Source: a virus. From it: a stretch of DNA of 64,000 nt. The position numbers and the translations under genes are program-made. The notes under the pieces are model-generated. The model searched no databases. It had not been told where the DNA came from and worked only from the letters and a program-made list of their open reading frames with translations. Shown piece after piece: positions 16,273 to 25,763 of the stretch. Positions within the stretch are counted from its first letter, which is position 1. Each line of letters begins with the position of its first letter. The stretch is taken from positions 43,714 to 107,713 of IMG/VR virus record IMGVR_UViG_3300019760_000001; one strand, written 5' to 3'.

Positions 16273-17470
16273 CATTTATATTCAAGTAAGGCGTTACACT
16301 TACTCCGAGCTTTTAACTCGCTTACAGTCTCCTGTAAGATTAGAACATATCTTAAACTAAATTATTTATTTTTACAAATTTTACATTTTCTCATAGGCCG
16401 TCCTATAAGACTAGATTTCTTTTTATCAGTAGTATCACCACATAAAGTACATTGACAAGTTAAGACTTGTACTTCATCGTCGAAGTAGTAATCCAGTATA
16501 TGCCAGTGATCCTTATATGTGCCTTTGAGTTTCTCCAATGTCCTAACTGAACGTTCTCTTCCAGCTTGTTTAGTCCTACAACTTAAACAACCTTCAGATT
16601 TACCAGAGATTAATTGATTTTTATCAACTACTGAATCCGTTCCACACCCTGTACAAGTTACATTCATATTAAATCTGAACATTCCTTGCGTCCCAATCTC
16701 TTCACGTCCGTGAAATCCTGTGACTTCCCATAAACCAAATGTACGACCAGTTAACTCTGCTACTTGTTCAGCGATTTCTGCTTGAACTTTAGCATTTGCT
16801 GCTTGTCCGCCTTTAGACTGAGACTCAAATAGCCTACCCTGTAATTGAGCATGTACGAGGTTCTCTGAATAGGTACACCACTCGATATTGTTAACTGAGT
16901 TGTTAGACCCGTTATTGTCAATATGGTTTACGCACGGTTTGTTAGTTGGGTTGTCTATGAAGTGTGATGCTACAAGTCGGTGGACTAAGAATCTCTCGAT
17001 TCTGCCATTGTCTTGTAATGTCACCCTAAGATAGGTTGTTTGCGGTTGGATAGACTTTGCCAGTGTTAAATAGATCTTACTACGTTTAGAGTAAACTCTA
17101 CCTTTACTGGTAATTGAGTATAATTCCTCAAAGCCTTTGATATCTTTATGTATTTCTTCCATTATGTTCTCCTATTATGTTTAATAACATTATAGCAGAA
17201 AATATTTATTTGTAACTTAAATAAGTTAGTTTATTCCTATTTCTTCCTCATTTTATAACTAGAGGTTCTACTCCCTGACGGGATGTTCGTTGAACGTTCA
17301 TCGGTAAATTAATACTACGATGCTTCGCTGCTGATTTTCTCTATCGTACACATTTTCAGGGTTCGTTACCTACTTTCGTGGTAATATCCTAGTGTACGCC
17401 TAACAAGACGTTCCAGACAATTAAAGAATTTTGCTACATACTCTCACGAGTACGAGGGGCTGGTTAGTTA
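16273..17470 (-). mobile_element. Group I intron carrying an HNH endonuclease
   Basis: About 1.2 kb separates two parts of one ATPase frame, and exon 1 is closed by a TAA right at the proposed 5' splice site. Exon 1 ends GGGT, which can pair with GCCC 10 nt into the intron, leaving a terminal U-G pair as required for P1. GTTCAACGA near 17290 resembles a group I core element. The 3' G could be 16273 or 16270, both in frame. The insertion falls at the SSELG motif beside the ATP site. Confidence 0.8.
16362..17162 (-). CDS. HNH homing endonuclease with NUMOD4 (intron-encoded)
   Basis: The 266-residue protein begins with a NUMOD4-like segment (IKGFEELYSITSKGRVYS) and an HNH core (VHRLVASHF, CVNHIDNNGSNNSVNNIEW). 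The C-terminal half has four CxxC pairs (CTGC, CLSC, CTLC, CKIC), likely DNA-binding zinc ribbons. It has its own AGGAG site. It should cut intronless alleles and spread the intron. Confidence 0.92.
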   Translation of the reverse strand: MEEIHKDIKGFEELYSITSKGRVYSKRSKIYLTLAKSIQPQTTYLRVTLQDNGRIERFLVHRLVASHFIDNPTNKPCVNHIDNNGSNNSVNNIEWCTYSENLVHAQLQGRLFESQSKGGQAANAKVQAEIAEQVAELTGRTFGLWEVTGFHGREEIGTQGMFRFNMNVTCTGCGTDSVVDKNQLISGKSEGCLSCRTKQAGRERSVRTLEKLKGTYKDHWHILDYYFDDEVQVLTCQCTLCGDTTDKKKSSLIGRPMRKCKICKNK

Positions 17471-18088
17471 ACCCAATTCCGAGCTGAAGATTGACTTAGT
17501 ACCAAATTGAGACTTCGCCATTCGGTTCATCGATGAAGTAAGTCCGCCACGAGTTGAGGCAAGACTGGTAATAGCCATCTCCAACTTCGGTACTTCGTCC
17601 TTGAAGTCCTCGATAGTCACTGTGCTCTCGTCAAACTCAGGGTTAGCTGCCTTCATCGCTTTGCAGTAAGATAGTTTGGCTTTCTCCTCGGCTTCGTCAC
17701 GTTGCATAGAGTTGATTAGCTCAAGTGCTGATGCAGTTGCCTTCGATAAAGCTTGGTAAGTTGAGTCCTTACCAGAACCAGACTTACTGATTACCATTCC
17801 ATATGTGTTGATACCAATAACATCGTCCGAATAAATTGGGTCGTTGATTACTGGTCGACACTGTCCAAATAAATGGCTAAGAACGAAATTGGCTACACTC
17901 AGTGCAGACACGTTCGAGAATGATGGTGATTTGCTAGTAGCTAACTTGATCATGTCCTGCATGATTGATGGTAGACCAGATGTGTCAAATTGACGCATGT
18001 TACGGTTCTGTAAAAAACCTAGTTCGGCTTCGTACTGGTTAACAAGGTGCTGAAGGTCGGTTGCTATTTTTGATTCAATATTGCTCAT
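17471..18088 (-). CDS. DUF3987-type replication ATPase/helicase, exon 1
   Basis: The 206 codons contain the N-terminal adaptor region, Walker A ISKSGSGKDST (about 128-138) and end at KSIFSSELG, where the second acidic motif of the ATPase would start. The frame is cut by the group I intron immediately after GGT. Known members act with an AEP primase, encoded two genes away, as replicative helicase or loader. Confidence 0.8.
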
Positions 18089-18099
18089 GTATATCCTTT

Positions 18100-18690
18100 C
18101 TATGAGCTACAATTACCGCCTACTACCCAATACATTTCTGCTTTGCTAGTGGATCGGATGTGTTGTAGATTAGTGGTTGCTCTTTCGAGCTTCTTGTGTG
18201 CTGACTTCAGTCGAGTATGATCAGTTGGTGAACATAGCTTGTTACCACAAACCGGACAGTTCAATGAGTTGATGAAGTTAGTTGCAATTGCTGATGTACA
18301 ACTCTTACAAGTTCTACGTGTTGCTTTAACGTTACGCATAGAATTGATAATTGATTGCTCAAGCTTTGGTATGCTGTCTCTAGCTTCAAAGAACTGTGAT
18401 TCAGCTGCCTTGAGTTTATTTGATTCACCTGTACTTGGTTCCGATATGACAACCTTACAGGCCCAAAGAGGACCCCATTTGTCATTGTGACAATAAATTT
18501 GATCATTTGCTTCATCCAGGGAAGTAAATACTTGATCTAAGTAGATAATTCCTTGATCTTTTGACGCCCATGTACCAGAGTACTCACAACCATACTCATT
18601 AGCCATTTGTTCAGTGTCACGAGTAACTTGCTCCTCGAGTTCCTGCTTTGTGCAGTACTTGTAATGATTTGATAAAAATTCTGCTCCCAT
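18100..18690 (-). CDS. Hypothetical zinc-ribbon protein, 196 aa
   Basis: CKSCTSAI (~128) and CPVCGNKLC (~145) form a zinc ribbon between helical segments. The N-terminal half (YGCEYSGTWASKDQGI, DKWGPLWACKV) is not recognised. Possible DNA- or protein-binding accessory factor. Confidence 0.65.
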   Translation of the reverse strand: MGAEFLSNHYKYCTKQELEEQVTRDTEQMANEYGCEYSGTWASKDQGIIYLDQVFTSLDEANDQIYCHNDKWGPLWACKVVISEPSTGESNKLKAAESQFFEARDSIPKLEQSIINSMRNVKATRRTCKSCTSAIATNFINSLNCPVCGNKLCSPTDHTRLKSAHKKLERATTNLQHIRSTSKAEMYWVVGGNCSS

Positions 18691-18691
18691 A

Positions 18692-18835
18692 TTATGCTCC
18701 TATAATTAATTTGATAATGTCATAAGTTACTACAATTCCAGTAACGTCAACAATAACTGTGCCAATGTAAATACCTGTCCATTCAAAAGTAGGTTTGGCT
18801 TGAGATTCGCACCAGATTGTGAATGCTGTGATCAT
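18692..18835 (-). CDS. Small membrane protein, 47 aa
   Basis: The ATG at 18835 overlaps the preceding stop as ATGA. One hydrophobic helix (GIYIGTVIVDVTGIVVTY) follows a short polar N-terminus. The stop lies 2 bp before the next gene. Likely single-pass membrane protein. Confidence 0.55.
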   Translation of the reverse strand: MITAFTIWCESQAKPTFEWTGIYIGTVIVDVTGIVVTYDIIKLIIGA

Positions 18836-19227
18836 AATTGTTTCCTAATCCACTCACATGCTGCGAATACTGCTTCTGGTTCTGAATCTGCAAAGAAGTT
18901 CTTCGCTACTTCTGGCTCACCACAAGACACGCAATTTTCCTCATTAGAGTAAACTGAGTAACTTGCACAAGCCCCAGAAACACGGTCGATTAACAAGTTA
19001 GAGTTAATGAAGGCGTCATTATCCAATGCCCATACCTTACACGTATGGGCTAATTCATGTATAGGCATAAATCTAGTCTCTTTATTGCCGTACAAATAAC
19101 TATATGATACTCCAAGTTGATAATTTTCAAAAGTAATACTATTTCTTATCTCACATTTAACTTCATCAAAACATAGTATTGTAATAGGACTTCCTAAAAC
19201 CTCACTCAATAGCTCTTTACTAATCAT
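18832..19227 (-). CDS. Hypothetical protein, 131 aa
   Basis: The C-terminus FADSEPEAVFAACEWI follows a pattern seen at the end of many small phage proteins of unknown role. CVSCGEPE is a possible metal pair. It overlaps the next gene by 8 bp. Confidence 0.65.
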   Translation of the reverse strand: MISKELLSEVLGSPITILCFDEVKCEIRNSITFENYQLGVSYSYLYGNKETRFMPIHELAHTCKVWALDNDAFINSNLLIDRVSGACASYSVYSNEENCVSCGEPEVAKNFFADSEPEAVFAACEWIRKQL

Positions 19228-19660
19228 CTGATTTCACCATCTGCTTAGCTTTCATTGAATACAGTCCTTTCTTGACAATGCCAGTTCGGTATCGTTTGAG
19301 TTCGGCTTGTGACTTAAAGAAGTTATCATACAAAAATGTGCTCGCAAGTTGTTCCGTATACTCATAAACTACTCGGTCAGCGTCTTTGATAGTTGCTGGT
19401 CGGTGGTAATGAACTAATGAGTTAAACATAGTAACAAAGTCAGTGATAGACCTAGGTGCTAATACCTCGTCGTTGACCATGATTGGTGAATCAAGTCTGG
19501 CATGTTCGAAACTGCCTTCCCTCAGCTTACGTTCGGCTTCCTCCAGCTTCTTCGTCAGTTGCTCGTTAGTCTCGCGTAAGATTGCGTCCGGTTCAGTTTG
19601 GACAGCACGTAACTCGTCGTATTGTGCTTGTGTTAGTGGGTAAATTGGTTCTATTTCCAT
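19220..19660 (-). CDS. Hypothetical coiled-coil protein, 146 aa
   Basis: The start at 19660 has AGGAG 7 nt upstream; an earlier start lies inside the upstream gene. Residues 25-55 (ETNEQLTKKLEEAERKLRE) form a coiled coil. The rest is helical and basic at the C-terminus. Unknown. Confidence 0.65.
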   Translation of the reverse strand: MEIEPIYPLTQAQYDELRAVQTEPDAILRETNEQLTKKLEEAERKLREGSFEHARLDSPIMVNDEVLAPRSITDFVTMFNSLVHYHRPATIKDADRVVYEYTEQLASTFLYDNFFKSQAELKRYRTGIVKKGLYSMKAKQMVKSDD

Positions 19661-19670
19661 TTGTATGCTC

Positions 19671-20387
19671 CTAGTAGTGTAAAAGTTCCTCATAATCCAG
19701 AGTACAGTTGTTTAAGAACATAGAATAAACTAAGTCCTCGATATCCCACTTATATGGGTCGGACATCATGTCCATCGCTTTACAGTCCTGTTGGTCGACT
19801 TTGTAAGTTGTTCTACCAGATTTGTGCACAGTTAAACTGTATTTACATTCGTAAGTTGATTTGTAAGTATCTTTGTCGAAGTACACATCAACCCATTCGT
19901 AGCTTGGGTTGTCATTCGGCTCAACAATGAAAGTAAACACTTCGTCAAGTCCTATGTACTCCCTGTAATAGTCAAGGTCAGGTGAATCACCACAACCACA
20001 ATGGTCAGATGTGTCCGCTGCTTCCAGTAATTTACCTTGCAGTGCATTCAATGATACCACTTTGTCGATAGGTGATAAGATTTGGTTAATACTGTCCTCA
20101 ATTTGCTGCTTTGACTCAACTCTAACAACTTGCTTCAGTTTGTTAGTTAAGATTTCAGTTAAGAACTTGTTAGTCCCTTCCATTCCAAGGTCAGATGTGT
20201 TGAAAGACAATTGGTTCTTTACAACATCCTCAATCTGTGTCTTTAAGTTACCATTCCATCTGAAGGCTTCCTTGACAGCTTCGTTCACGCAAGATTCGGC
20301 TTGTTCGTTAATGTACTGCTTAAGCTTGTCGCTCTGCATGTACTCCTCAGTTGATTGTACTAATAGTGTGTTAATTGTTTCGTTCAT
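19671..20387 (-). CDS. Hypothetical protein, 238 aa
   Basis: The N-terminal 120 residues are helical; HCGCGDSPD (~129) is a possible metal site; the C-terminal half contains YEWVDVYFDKDTYKS and looks beta-rich. No family recognised. Confidence 0.65.
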   Translation of the reverse strand: MNETINTLLVQSTEEYMQSDKLKQYINEQAESCVNEAVKEAFRWNGNLKTQIEDVVKNQLSFNTSDLGMEGTNKFLTEILTNKLKQVVRVESKQQIEDSINQILSPIDKVVSLNALQGKLLEAADTSDHCGCGDSPDLDYYREYIGLDEVFTFIVEPNDNPSYEWVDVYFDKDTYKSTYECKYSLTVHKSGRTTYKVDQQDCKAMDMMSDPYKWDIEDLVYSMFLNNCTLDYEELLHY

Positions 20388-20395
20388 GTATGTTC

Positions 20396-20725
20396 CTAAT
20401 AATGTTCTTCAGACGAATCGCCTGGGTTTGGTGTAGGTTTGTTAAAAGTTGATTGACAAACAGCTGATTTGGTTGTACGATAGTAATCAAAACAACCTCC
20501 ATTCGTAGGTAAATCAGCTGTCATTTGCTGTCCTTCTGAATCAAAATATACTAACACTCCCATGAATCCTGTATCAAGTGCATAATAAGGATGTTTAACT
20601 ATGTGGTGATATTGCGCAGAAGAAAGAACTGCATTGTTATAATGAATTCCATCAGCGTCGATAAAGTCTGCCAGTAACGTGAGTTCACGCCAAGGCTTGA
20701 GTCGTAGTTCGTAATCGTAAGTCAT
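20396..20725 (-). CDS. Hypothetical protein, 109 aa
   Basis: This aromatic-rich, beta-looking protein (LTLLADFIDADGIHY, MGVLVYFDSEGQQM) has a Ser/Pro-rich tail. It overlaps the neighbour at 20722. Unknown. Confidence 0.65.
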   Translation of the reverse strand: MTYDYELRLKPWRELTLLADFIDADGIHYNNAVLSSAQYHHIVKHPYYALDTGFMGVLVYFDSEGQQMTADLPTNGGCFDYYRTTKSAVCQSTFNKPTPNPGDSSEEHY

Positions 20726-20979
20726 TTGTTATCCTTTGATTGGTTAATTAACATACACAAAGCTAACTCTGCTTCTGGTATGCTATCTTTGTTTGTGACT
20801 GAAATCGTATGTTCGTTATAATCCAGATGATAAGTAGGACAAAATGCGTACCATGTGACAGAAGTTGACAGTTTAACTATTTCTCCATCAAGAGTACGAA
20901 ACATTCCAGTACCTGTAATTGGTAAATTAAAGTCGCAATAAACTCTGCCTAGTGAGGGCGTAATATCGTTAACGTGCAT
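20722..20979 (-). CDS. Hypothetical protein, 85 aa
   Basis: The product (MHVNDITPSLGRVYCDFN at the start) is small and beta-rich. It resembles its neighbour in length and composition but I see no clear paralogy. Confidence 0.65.
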   Translation of the reverse strand: MHVNDITPSLGRVYCDFNLPITGTGMFRTLDGEIVKLSTSVTWYAFCPTYHLDYNEHTISVTNKDSIPEAELALCMLINQSKDNK

Positions 20980-21088
20980 GTGTTATCCTTTGTAATAAAT
21001 ACACTGCAACCATCCGAAAATGGCTGTGTCTATCTAAGTTCAGCTAGTTTGTGCTGGTAATTGCCTCAATCGAGGCGTTGTTGCTCAG
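20980..21088. other. Intergenic region with two hairpins
   Basis: On the minus strand GCCTC-GATT-GAGGC forms a hairpin just after polA. A second hairpin, AGCCAT-UUUCGG-AUGGUU, lies in the leader of the next gene. They probably end or process the polymerase transcript, although no U-run follows. Confidence 0.4.
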
Positions 21089-23746
21089 CTAAAAAGTAGC
21101 TAAGACTTGATTAATATGTTCAATAGAACATTCGTTTGGTAGTTCCACACATTTATCATACGATGGGCCAATATCCACATTAGACTCAAGAGTTACTTCC
21201 TGGTCAATAAGAAAATCCGGTACCATACACTCAATAAGGTTGTCATTATACCACTTAATAATAGCTGGGTCCTGTCGTACATATGCTGTAATAGAATCGT
21301 GTATAGTTGAGTAGATAAAAATATCATGCTCATACCCAGCCGACTTAATTCGTTCCTTGATAAGGTACAGTCCAATGAGAGTTAATATAGACCAGAATTG
21401 ATATCCTGCATTCGTAACAGTACGTATATCCTTCTGGGGATTGCTAGAGTAAATTCGCGCACCCAGACCAAGATGTAAGTACCCTTGTTTTACAACAGTA
21501 GGTAACACATAATCCTCACGGTAATTGGTAGTACCTAAAAACGTCTCATAATGGAACTTATCAAAGATACTCTGTGCAACAGCTAGACTACAACCCAAAT
21601 CTTTCGAGAGTTTGGGAGGATACCCACCATACTCAAGAAGGTAATTGGGAGACTTAGCAGCTGAACGTAGTTTGTCGGCAGACTTGTGTTCCTTCCTGAA
21701 CGCATTGAAGAACTTGTTGAACTCCAGAGTTTGTTCCACAGGACGACCAAGTAACTCCTCTACTTCCGGTTGGAAGAAAGAAGCTGCGTTAAGACAGTGA
21801 AGATCCAAACCATCGTTAAAGATAGCCACTTTGTTTGGGTCATGTGTAATACACGCCCCAATTACTCCCTCAAGACCTGCATAATCCGACGTAGCAATAA
21901 TAAATCCGTCAGGAGCAACAACTGCTCGCTTGGTGATTCCTGGTTGTGTTACCATTGACGCACCAAAACCAGACAGAGGTTCATCTGAAATAACAGATTT
22001 ATCAACCTTCCCAACAGCTCCAGAAATACGGTAAGATTTGGTACCAGGACACTTCATTGATTGATAACAAAAACCATCTTTGCTGCTATGTTCGTAGGCA
22101 GGGATGTACTGTGAAAGTAAATTCTTAGTAGCTGCAATTTCCAAGACTTGCTGAATCACCTCTTTCGCGGTTTGGTTAGACGTTGTTTTCACAATGGACT
22201 CAAGTACTTCCTTACTGAAAGATTCCTCCTTCTTCGGAGTAAGTACATCAGACTCAAGGCCCAAAGACTTCCATAATCCACGCATTTGCTGTGACGCATT
22301 TGGATTAATTACAGTTTGCTTAGGGTCAAGATACTGCTCAGGATTATCAAGCTTATGTTGCAACTTGGTTTGGTTCAGGGTACGATGACTCTTCATGAGA
22401 ATTTGCATACGTGAGTTAGTAGGCAAGCTATCCGACTTATCAAGAATTGCTTGAACTAGTGGGTCAGGTGCTTCTTCCTCCTTCAAGTACTGCTTAATAT
22501 CAACAATCTTCCAGGAATCACGAGATTCGCCAGTTAGTTTGTTCATCACAAACGTACGATCAGCTGGTGTGTGTTTATATACACGAACAGGCCAGTTACG
22601 CTTCTGCTCCAGTAAAGGTTCAGTTAACTTGGTAATTAGTTGTGCTTTGACTGTTGCCATATACTCCATAACAGCTGGGAAATTCTGCAGCTTATCAAAT
22701 GCGGGCTCCTTCTGATCCAATGCCTCCTGCTTAATCTCCTCAACAATACCCATATCAATAGGCATTGGTGTTTCCAATAGTTCAATATTTGTACGGATAA
22801 GAGGCTTCAGTACGTTCTCATAGAAGAAACGTGGGGATTCCTCATGGTACCTTGGTTCAGGAATTGGTAATAAGTCCCCAATATCCACTGATTCAAACTC
22901 AGGATCGATTCGTGAAAACTTGTTCCACAAATGGATTGTAGCGGTTGTATCTACCCCTGCGTAGTAAATAAGAGGTAAGTTGTACTTCGTTACATCAGGA
23001 TTAGAGCCGACATATACTAGGTTGGGATTGTCATAGTCAGTAGAGTCTTCATAAAGTTCAAAAGAGGTTTTTGCTGAAGCCCAATCACCTAATAATCCGC
23101 CAGCTAAAGCTTTCAAGCTAAATAAAGGCTGCTTGGCGTTGTTCATATATGCTTGAGCAATTAGTTGAGTATCCTCGTAGTTCTTGATGAACTTACTAGT
23201 AGCTCGATAAATTGGTCTCATATCGAAAGCAAGATTATGGCAAACCACAGATTGCTCAGTAGTTATAAGAAAATCAAAGATTAGCGCACGAATAACTGGA
23301 GAGTCAATAAGCACAATAGAGTTCCCTTTGGGGATACTAAATGAGTGCATAGTAATGTCACCAATGTCCTTGATTGCTAGACCACGAGTTTCTGTATCGT
23401 AAGCAAAAGTGCTTGGTAACTTAGCCAGCCAGCGTTGGGCTACTTCTACTTCATCAGTGTACCAAACTTTTGGTGTGATGAAATGAGATGCTACAATATC
23501 ACCAACATCAGATACAGTTGCCATGTCGTCAATTCGTCGAACGTTGTCAGTTGATTTGAATTGCCAGTAATCCGTAACAACCGTACCGACTAAATGGTCA
23601 ATCAAGTACTTGCCGTCATCACGTGGTAACGAGCCGACCATGATGATGTTCAAGTCAGTTGGTTCAAGATCAAACTCCGACTTGATGTACTGGTTAATTG
23701 ATTGGGTGTATCCTGGAATAAATTCAGTGAGCAGTAAATTAATCAT
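21089..23746 (-). CDS. Family A DNA polymerase
   Basis: The 885-residue product has a proofreading domain starting FAYDTETRGLA (~113), giving the ExoI D-x-E, with CHNLAFDMR (~169) as ExoII. Motif A is TSDYAGLEGVI, motif B includes RSAAKSPNYLLEYGG with its Arg and Lys, and motif C is TIHDSITAY. The HDS of motif C replaces the usual HDE; the Asp is kept. It is the expected phage replicative polymerase. Confidence 0.92.
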   Translation of the reverse strand: MINLLLTEFIPGYTQSINQYIKSEFDLEPTDLNIIMVGSLPRDDGKYLIDHLVGTVVTDYWQFKSTDNVRRIDDMATVSDVGDIVASHFITPKVWYTDEVEVAQRWLAKLPSTFAYDTETRGLAIKDIGDITMHSFSIPKGNSIVLIDSPVIRALIFDFLITTEQSVVCHNLAFDMRPIYRATSKFIKNYEDTQLIAQAYMNNAKQPLFSLKALAGGLLGDWASAKTSFELYEDSTDYDNPNLVYVGSNPDVTKYNLPLIYYAGVDTTATIHLWNKFSRIDPEFESVDIGDLLPIPEPRYHEESPRFFYENVLKPLIRTNIELLETPMPIDMGIVEEIKQEALDQKEPAFDKLQNFPAVMEYMATVKAQLITKLTEPLLEQKRNWPVRVYKHTPADRTFVMNKLTGESRDSWKIVDIKQYLKEEEAPDPLVQAILDKSDSLPTNSRMQILMKSHRTLNQTKLQHKLDNPEQYLDPKQTVINPNASQQMRGLWKSLGLESDVLTPKKEESFSKEVLESIVKTTSNQTAKEVIQQVLEIAATKNLLSQYIPAYEHSSKDGFCYQSMKCPGTKSYRISGAVGKVDKSVISDEPLSGFGASMVTQPGITKRAVVAPDGFIIATSDYAGLEGVIGACITHDPNKVAIFNDGLDLHCLNAASFFQPEVEELLGRPVEQTLEFNKFFNAFRKEHKSADKLRSAAKSPNYLLEYGGYPPKLSKDLGCSLAVAQSIFDKFHYETFLGTTNYREDYVLPTVVKQGYLHLGLGARIYSSNPQKDIRTVTNAGYQFWSILTLIGLYLIKERIKSAGYEHDIFIYSTIHDSITAYVRQDPAIIKWYNDNLIECMVPDFLIDQEVTLESNVDIGPSYDKCVELPNECSIEHINQVLATF

Positions 23747-23892
23747 GATTGCTCCAATATGTATGTATCTAGTTTAGTTAATACACTGACTAAATTATCA
23801 CGCTCAGATTGGTGTATTGTTAACTCCAGACGTTCCAAGATCTCCGCCCTGTAAATGATTGCTTGAGTTAGTGGGTCGTGTATACTGTCCAT
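23743..23892 (-). CDS. Small helical protein, 49 aa
   Basis: An ATG at 23892 behind AAAAGGAG opens MDSIHDPLTQAIIYRAEIL and ends in a TGA overlapping the polymerase ATG (ATGA). Such coupling implies co-translation with the polymerase. Charged helical protein, unknown role. Confidence 0.6.
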   Translation of the reverse strand: MDSIHDPLTQAIIYRAEILERLELTIHQSERDNLVSVLTKLDTYILEQS

Positions 23893-23894
23893 AA

Positions 23895-24056
23895 TTACTC
23901 CTTTTGTGAGATTGTTTGTTCCACCAAAGGCAGACGAATATTTGCTAAATCAATATCATATTGGTTAATTGAATTGGCTATAACCCATGTCAGCTCCCTG
24001 CGTTCGTGGTAAAGTTGCTGTAGTGTGGCTGACTGGACTTGCTTTCGGTAAGTCAT
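23895..24056 (-). CDS. Small protein, 53 aa
   Basis: The ATG overlaps the previous stop (TAATG) and the frame ends in AAGGAGTAA, which is also the ribosome site of the next gene. It encodes a charged helical protein (MTYRKQVQSATLQQLYHE). Confidence 0.6.
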   Translation of the reverse strand: MTYRKQVQSATLQQLYHERRELTWVIANSINQYDIDLANIRLPLVEQTISQKE

Positions 24057-24403
24057 TATTCGTAAACTGTGATAGTCTTCTCTTTAGGTGTAACTTCCTT
24101 GATTGTATCCTCGATATAGTCAAAGTCACAACCGTTGTACGAGTAGTAAGACCACTCAGCTTTGAAGAACTTGTCCCCGATTCTGATAACAGAATAACAG
24201 TACTCGCCTTCGCCTTCTTCACATACCATAATTTTGTGGTTAATTTCATCAAATAGGTTTTTTCTGAAATTTCTTTCAGCATCCCAATCACTACTAGGAG
24301 TCTCTAGTTCGTAATCTGTGTCGAATAAAGCAATAACTGCACCACTATAGCCAGCTGCTTCGCATTTATCTACTATCTCTTGTATTTCTATTGGTAAACT
24401 CAT
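24056..24403 (-). CDS. Hypothetical acidic protein, 115 aa
   Basis: The protein is Glu/Tyr-rich with a possible CEEGEGEYC segment. It overlaps both neighbours by 1 bp. No family recognised. Confidence 0.65.
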   Translation of the reverse strand: MSLPIEIQEIVDKCEAAGYSGAVIALFDTDYELETPSSDWDAERNFRKNLFDEINHKIMVCEEGEGEYCYSVIRIGDKFFKAEWSYYSYNGCDFDYIEDTIKEVTPKEKTITVYE

Positions 24404-25176
24404 TAATAATCCTTTGTTGCCTCTAGGGCATATTCAAAATATTCGTACTCAGGTTTAGTAAAGTACTCAATGTTCATTACTATGAACTCAGTAGCCCATC
24501 CCTTGGTTAATGACGTGATTGTTTTCCTGAGAGCCATAAAATAAGCTTGTACCCAGGACCATTTGCCTTTAACATTCGGGTTGACTAACCATCGTTCGAT
24601 AGCAATCACCGTGATCTCCTCTCTGAACATACTAACTTGCTGCTCGAAGTCCATAGAATTGAACTTGTCCTTGTCAATAAGAACATCAGCTCCGTCGACT
24701 AGGCACTGCTTGTAAACAGGCTCGGCAGGGTGAGATACCTGTTCATGTAGCCAATCGTGGTCAAACACGTAAGGCACATTGTCAGTAAAGAAATCCTGTT
24801 TGGGCTTGCTAAGTGACAGAAACGACTTATCATCAAGTTCAGTTGTCCAGAACTCCACAAGAGCTTGGTACAGATTTGGGATTAGTTTGCAGCCGTGCTG
24901 CTTCAGACTGAGTAAATCAAGCTTGTGCTTATCCCAATTTGGATTATCCCAACCTAAGTGAGAACACTTAATAGTGTACAAGCTGTCCAGTGAAGCGATT
25001 AGTCGGCCGTTGACGTACCTTCCATCAACCATCATCAAGATATTACGAGGCAGATACTTGTAGTCGTAACCAAGTTGCTTGGTGAACGGTTTATCGGTCC
25101 AGATGTCAATGTCGTTCGGTTTACGTGAATTTGGTAAATGGTGGTTAAGTGCTGTACTCCCGACTAAAATTTGCAT
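24403..25176 (-). CDS. Nucleotidyltransferase-fold protein, 257 aa
   Basis: The N-terminus LVGSTALNHHLP followed by KPNDIDIWTDKPF gives the G-S-x(n)-D-h-D signature of the nucleotidyltransferase fold. KHKLDLLSLK and HDWLHEQVSHP follow. Substrate unknown. Several tailed phages carry such proteins beside replication genes. A second, unrelated-length copy of the fold is at 29894-30922. Confidence 0.65.
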   Translation of the reverse strand: MQILVGSTALNHHLPNSRKPNDIDIWTDKPFTKQLGYDYKYLPRNILMMVDGRYVNGRLIASLDSLYTIKCSHLGWDNPNWDKHKLDLLSLKQHGCKLIPNLYQALVEFWTTELDDKSFLSLSKPKQDFFTDNVPYVFDHDWLHEQVSHPAEPVYKQCLVDGADVLIDKDKFNSMDFEQQVSMFREEITVIAIERWLVNPNVKGKWSWVQAYFMALRKTITSLTKGWATEFIVMNIEYFTKPEYEYFEYALEATKDY

Positions 25177-25763
25177 TACTCAATTCCTTGTTCAGACAGT
25201 TTGTCCAAGAGTGTGCGGATTTGTGAATCACCAAGAGCCAACTTGAAGAAATTGTCCTTGCACTGATTGTACACACGAACACCATTCATGACAGATTGGT
25301 AATTCCCCTCGTAGCCCATACACTCGATGAACTCCTCTTCGTTAAACTCCAGGGGTATTAGAGCGTCCTGTAACACACAACGAAGTGCGAATAGGTTCTC
25401 CTCATCAGTCATGGTTAACCTGAGTTTGCTGAGACCGCTAAAGAAAGTTGTAAATCGTGGCTCCGTAACATCAATATAATAACCTCTGCCATTAGCTAAC
25501 TTGAGTGAGAACTTATCCTCATCCCTGTCCTTTAGAATACATGCCTTGTCCTTGATAATGTCGTTCAATATCCAGTTGTGGTCATTAGATGAGTAAAACA
25601 CTTTGCCCTTCAGTTTCTTGTAGTGTTGTGCAAGCCAGTGAGGACTTTGTGAGTACTCGAATGAATGACCATTAACAATAACTGAAAACTTCGCTACTAC
25701 CGCATAGTCATTTGGCGCGACACACAAAAACTTGCTGTCTACGGTTAATCCTTCAAATTCCAT
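25176..25763 (-). CDS. Hypothetical protein, 195 aa
   Basis: The protein has mixed composition with HSFEYSQSPHWLAQHYKKL and a helical C-terminus. It overlaps the methyltransferase gene by 11 bp. Not recognised. Confidence 0.65.
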   Translation of the reverse strand: MEFEGLTVDSKFLCVAPNDYAVVAKFSVIVNGHSFEYSQSPHWLAQHYKKLKGKVFYSSNDHNWILNDIIKDKACILKDRDEDKFSLKLANGRGYYIDVTEPRFTTFFSGLSKLRLTMTDEENLFALRCVLQDALIPLEFNEEEFIECMGYEGNYQSVMNGVRVYNQCKDNFFKLALGDSQIRTLLDKLSEQGIE

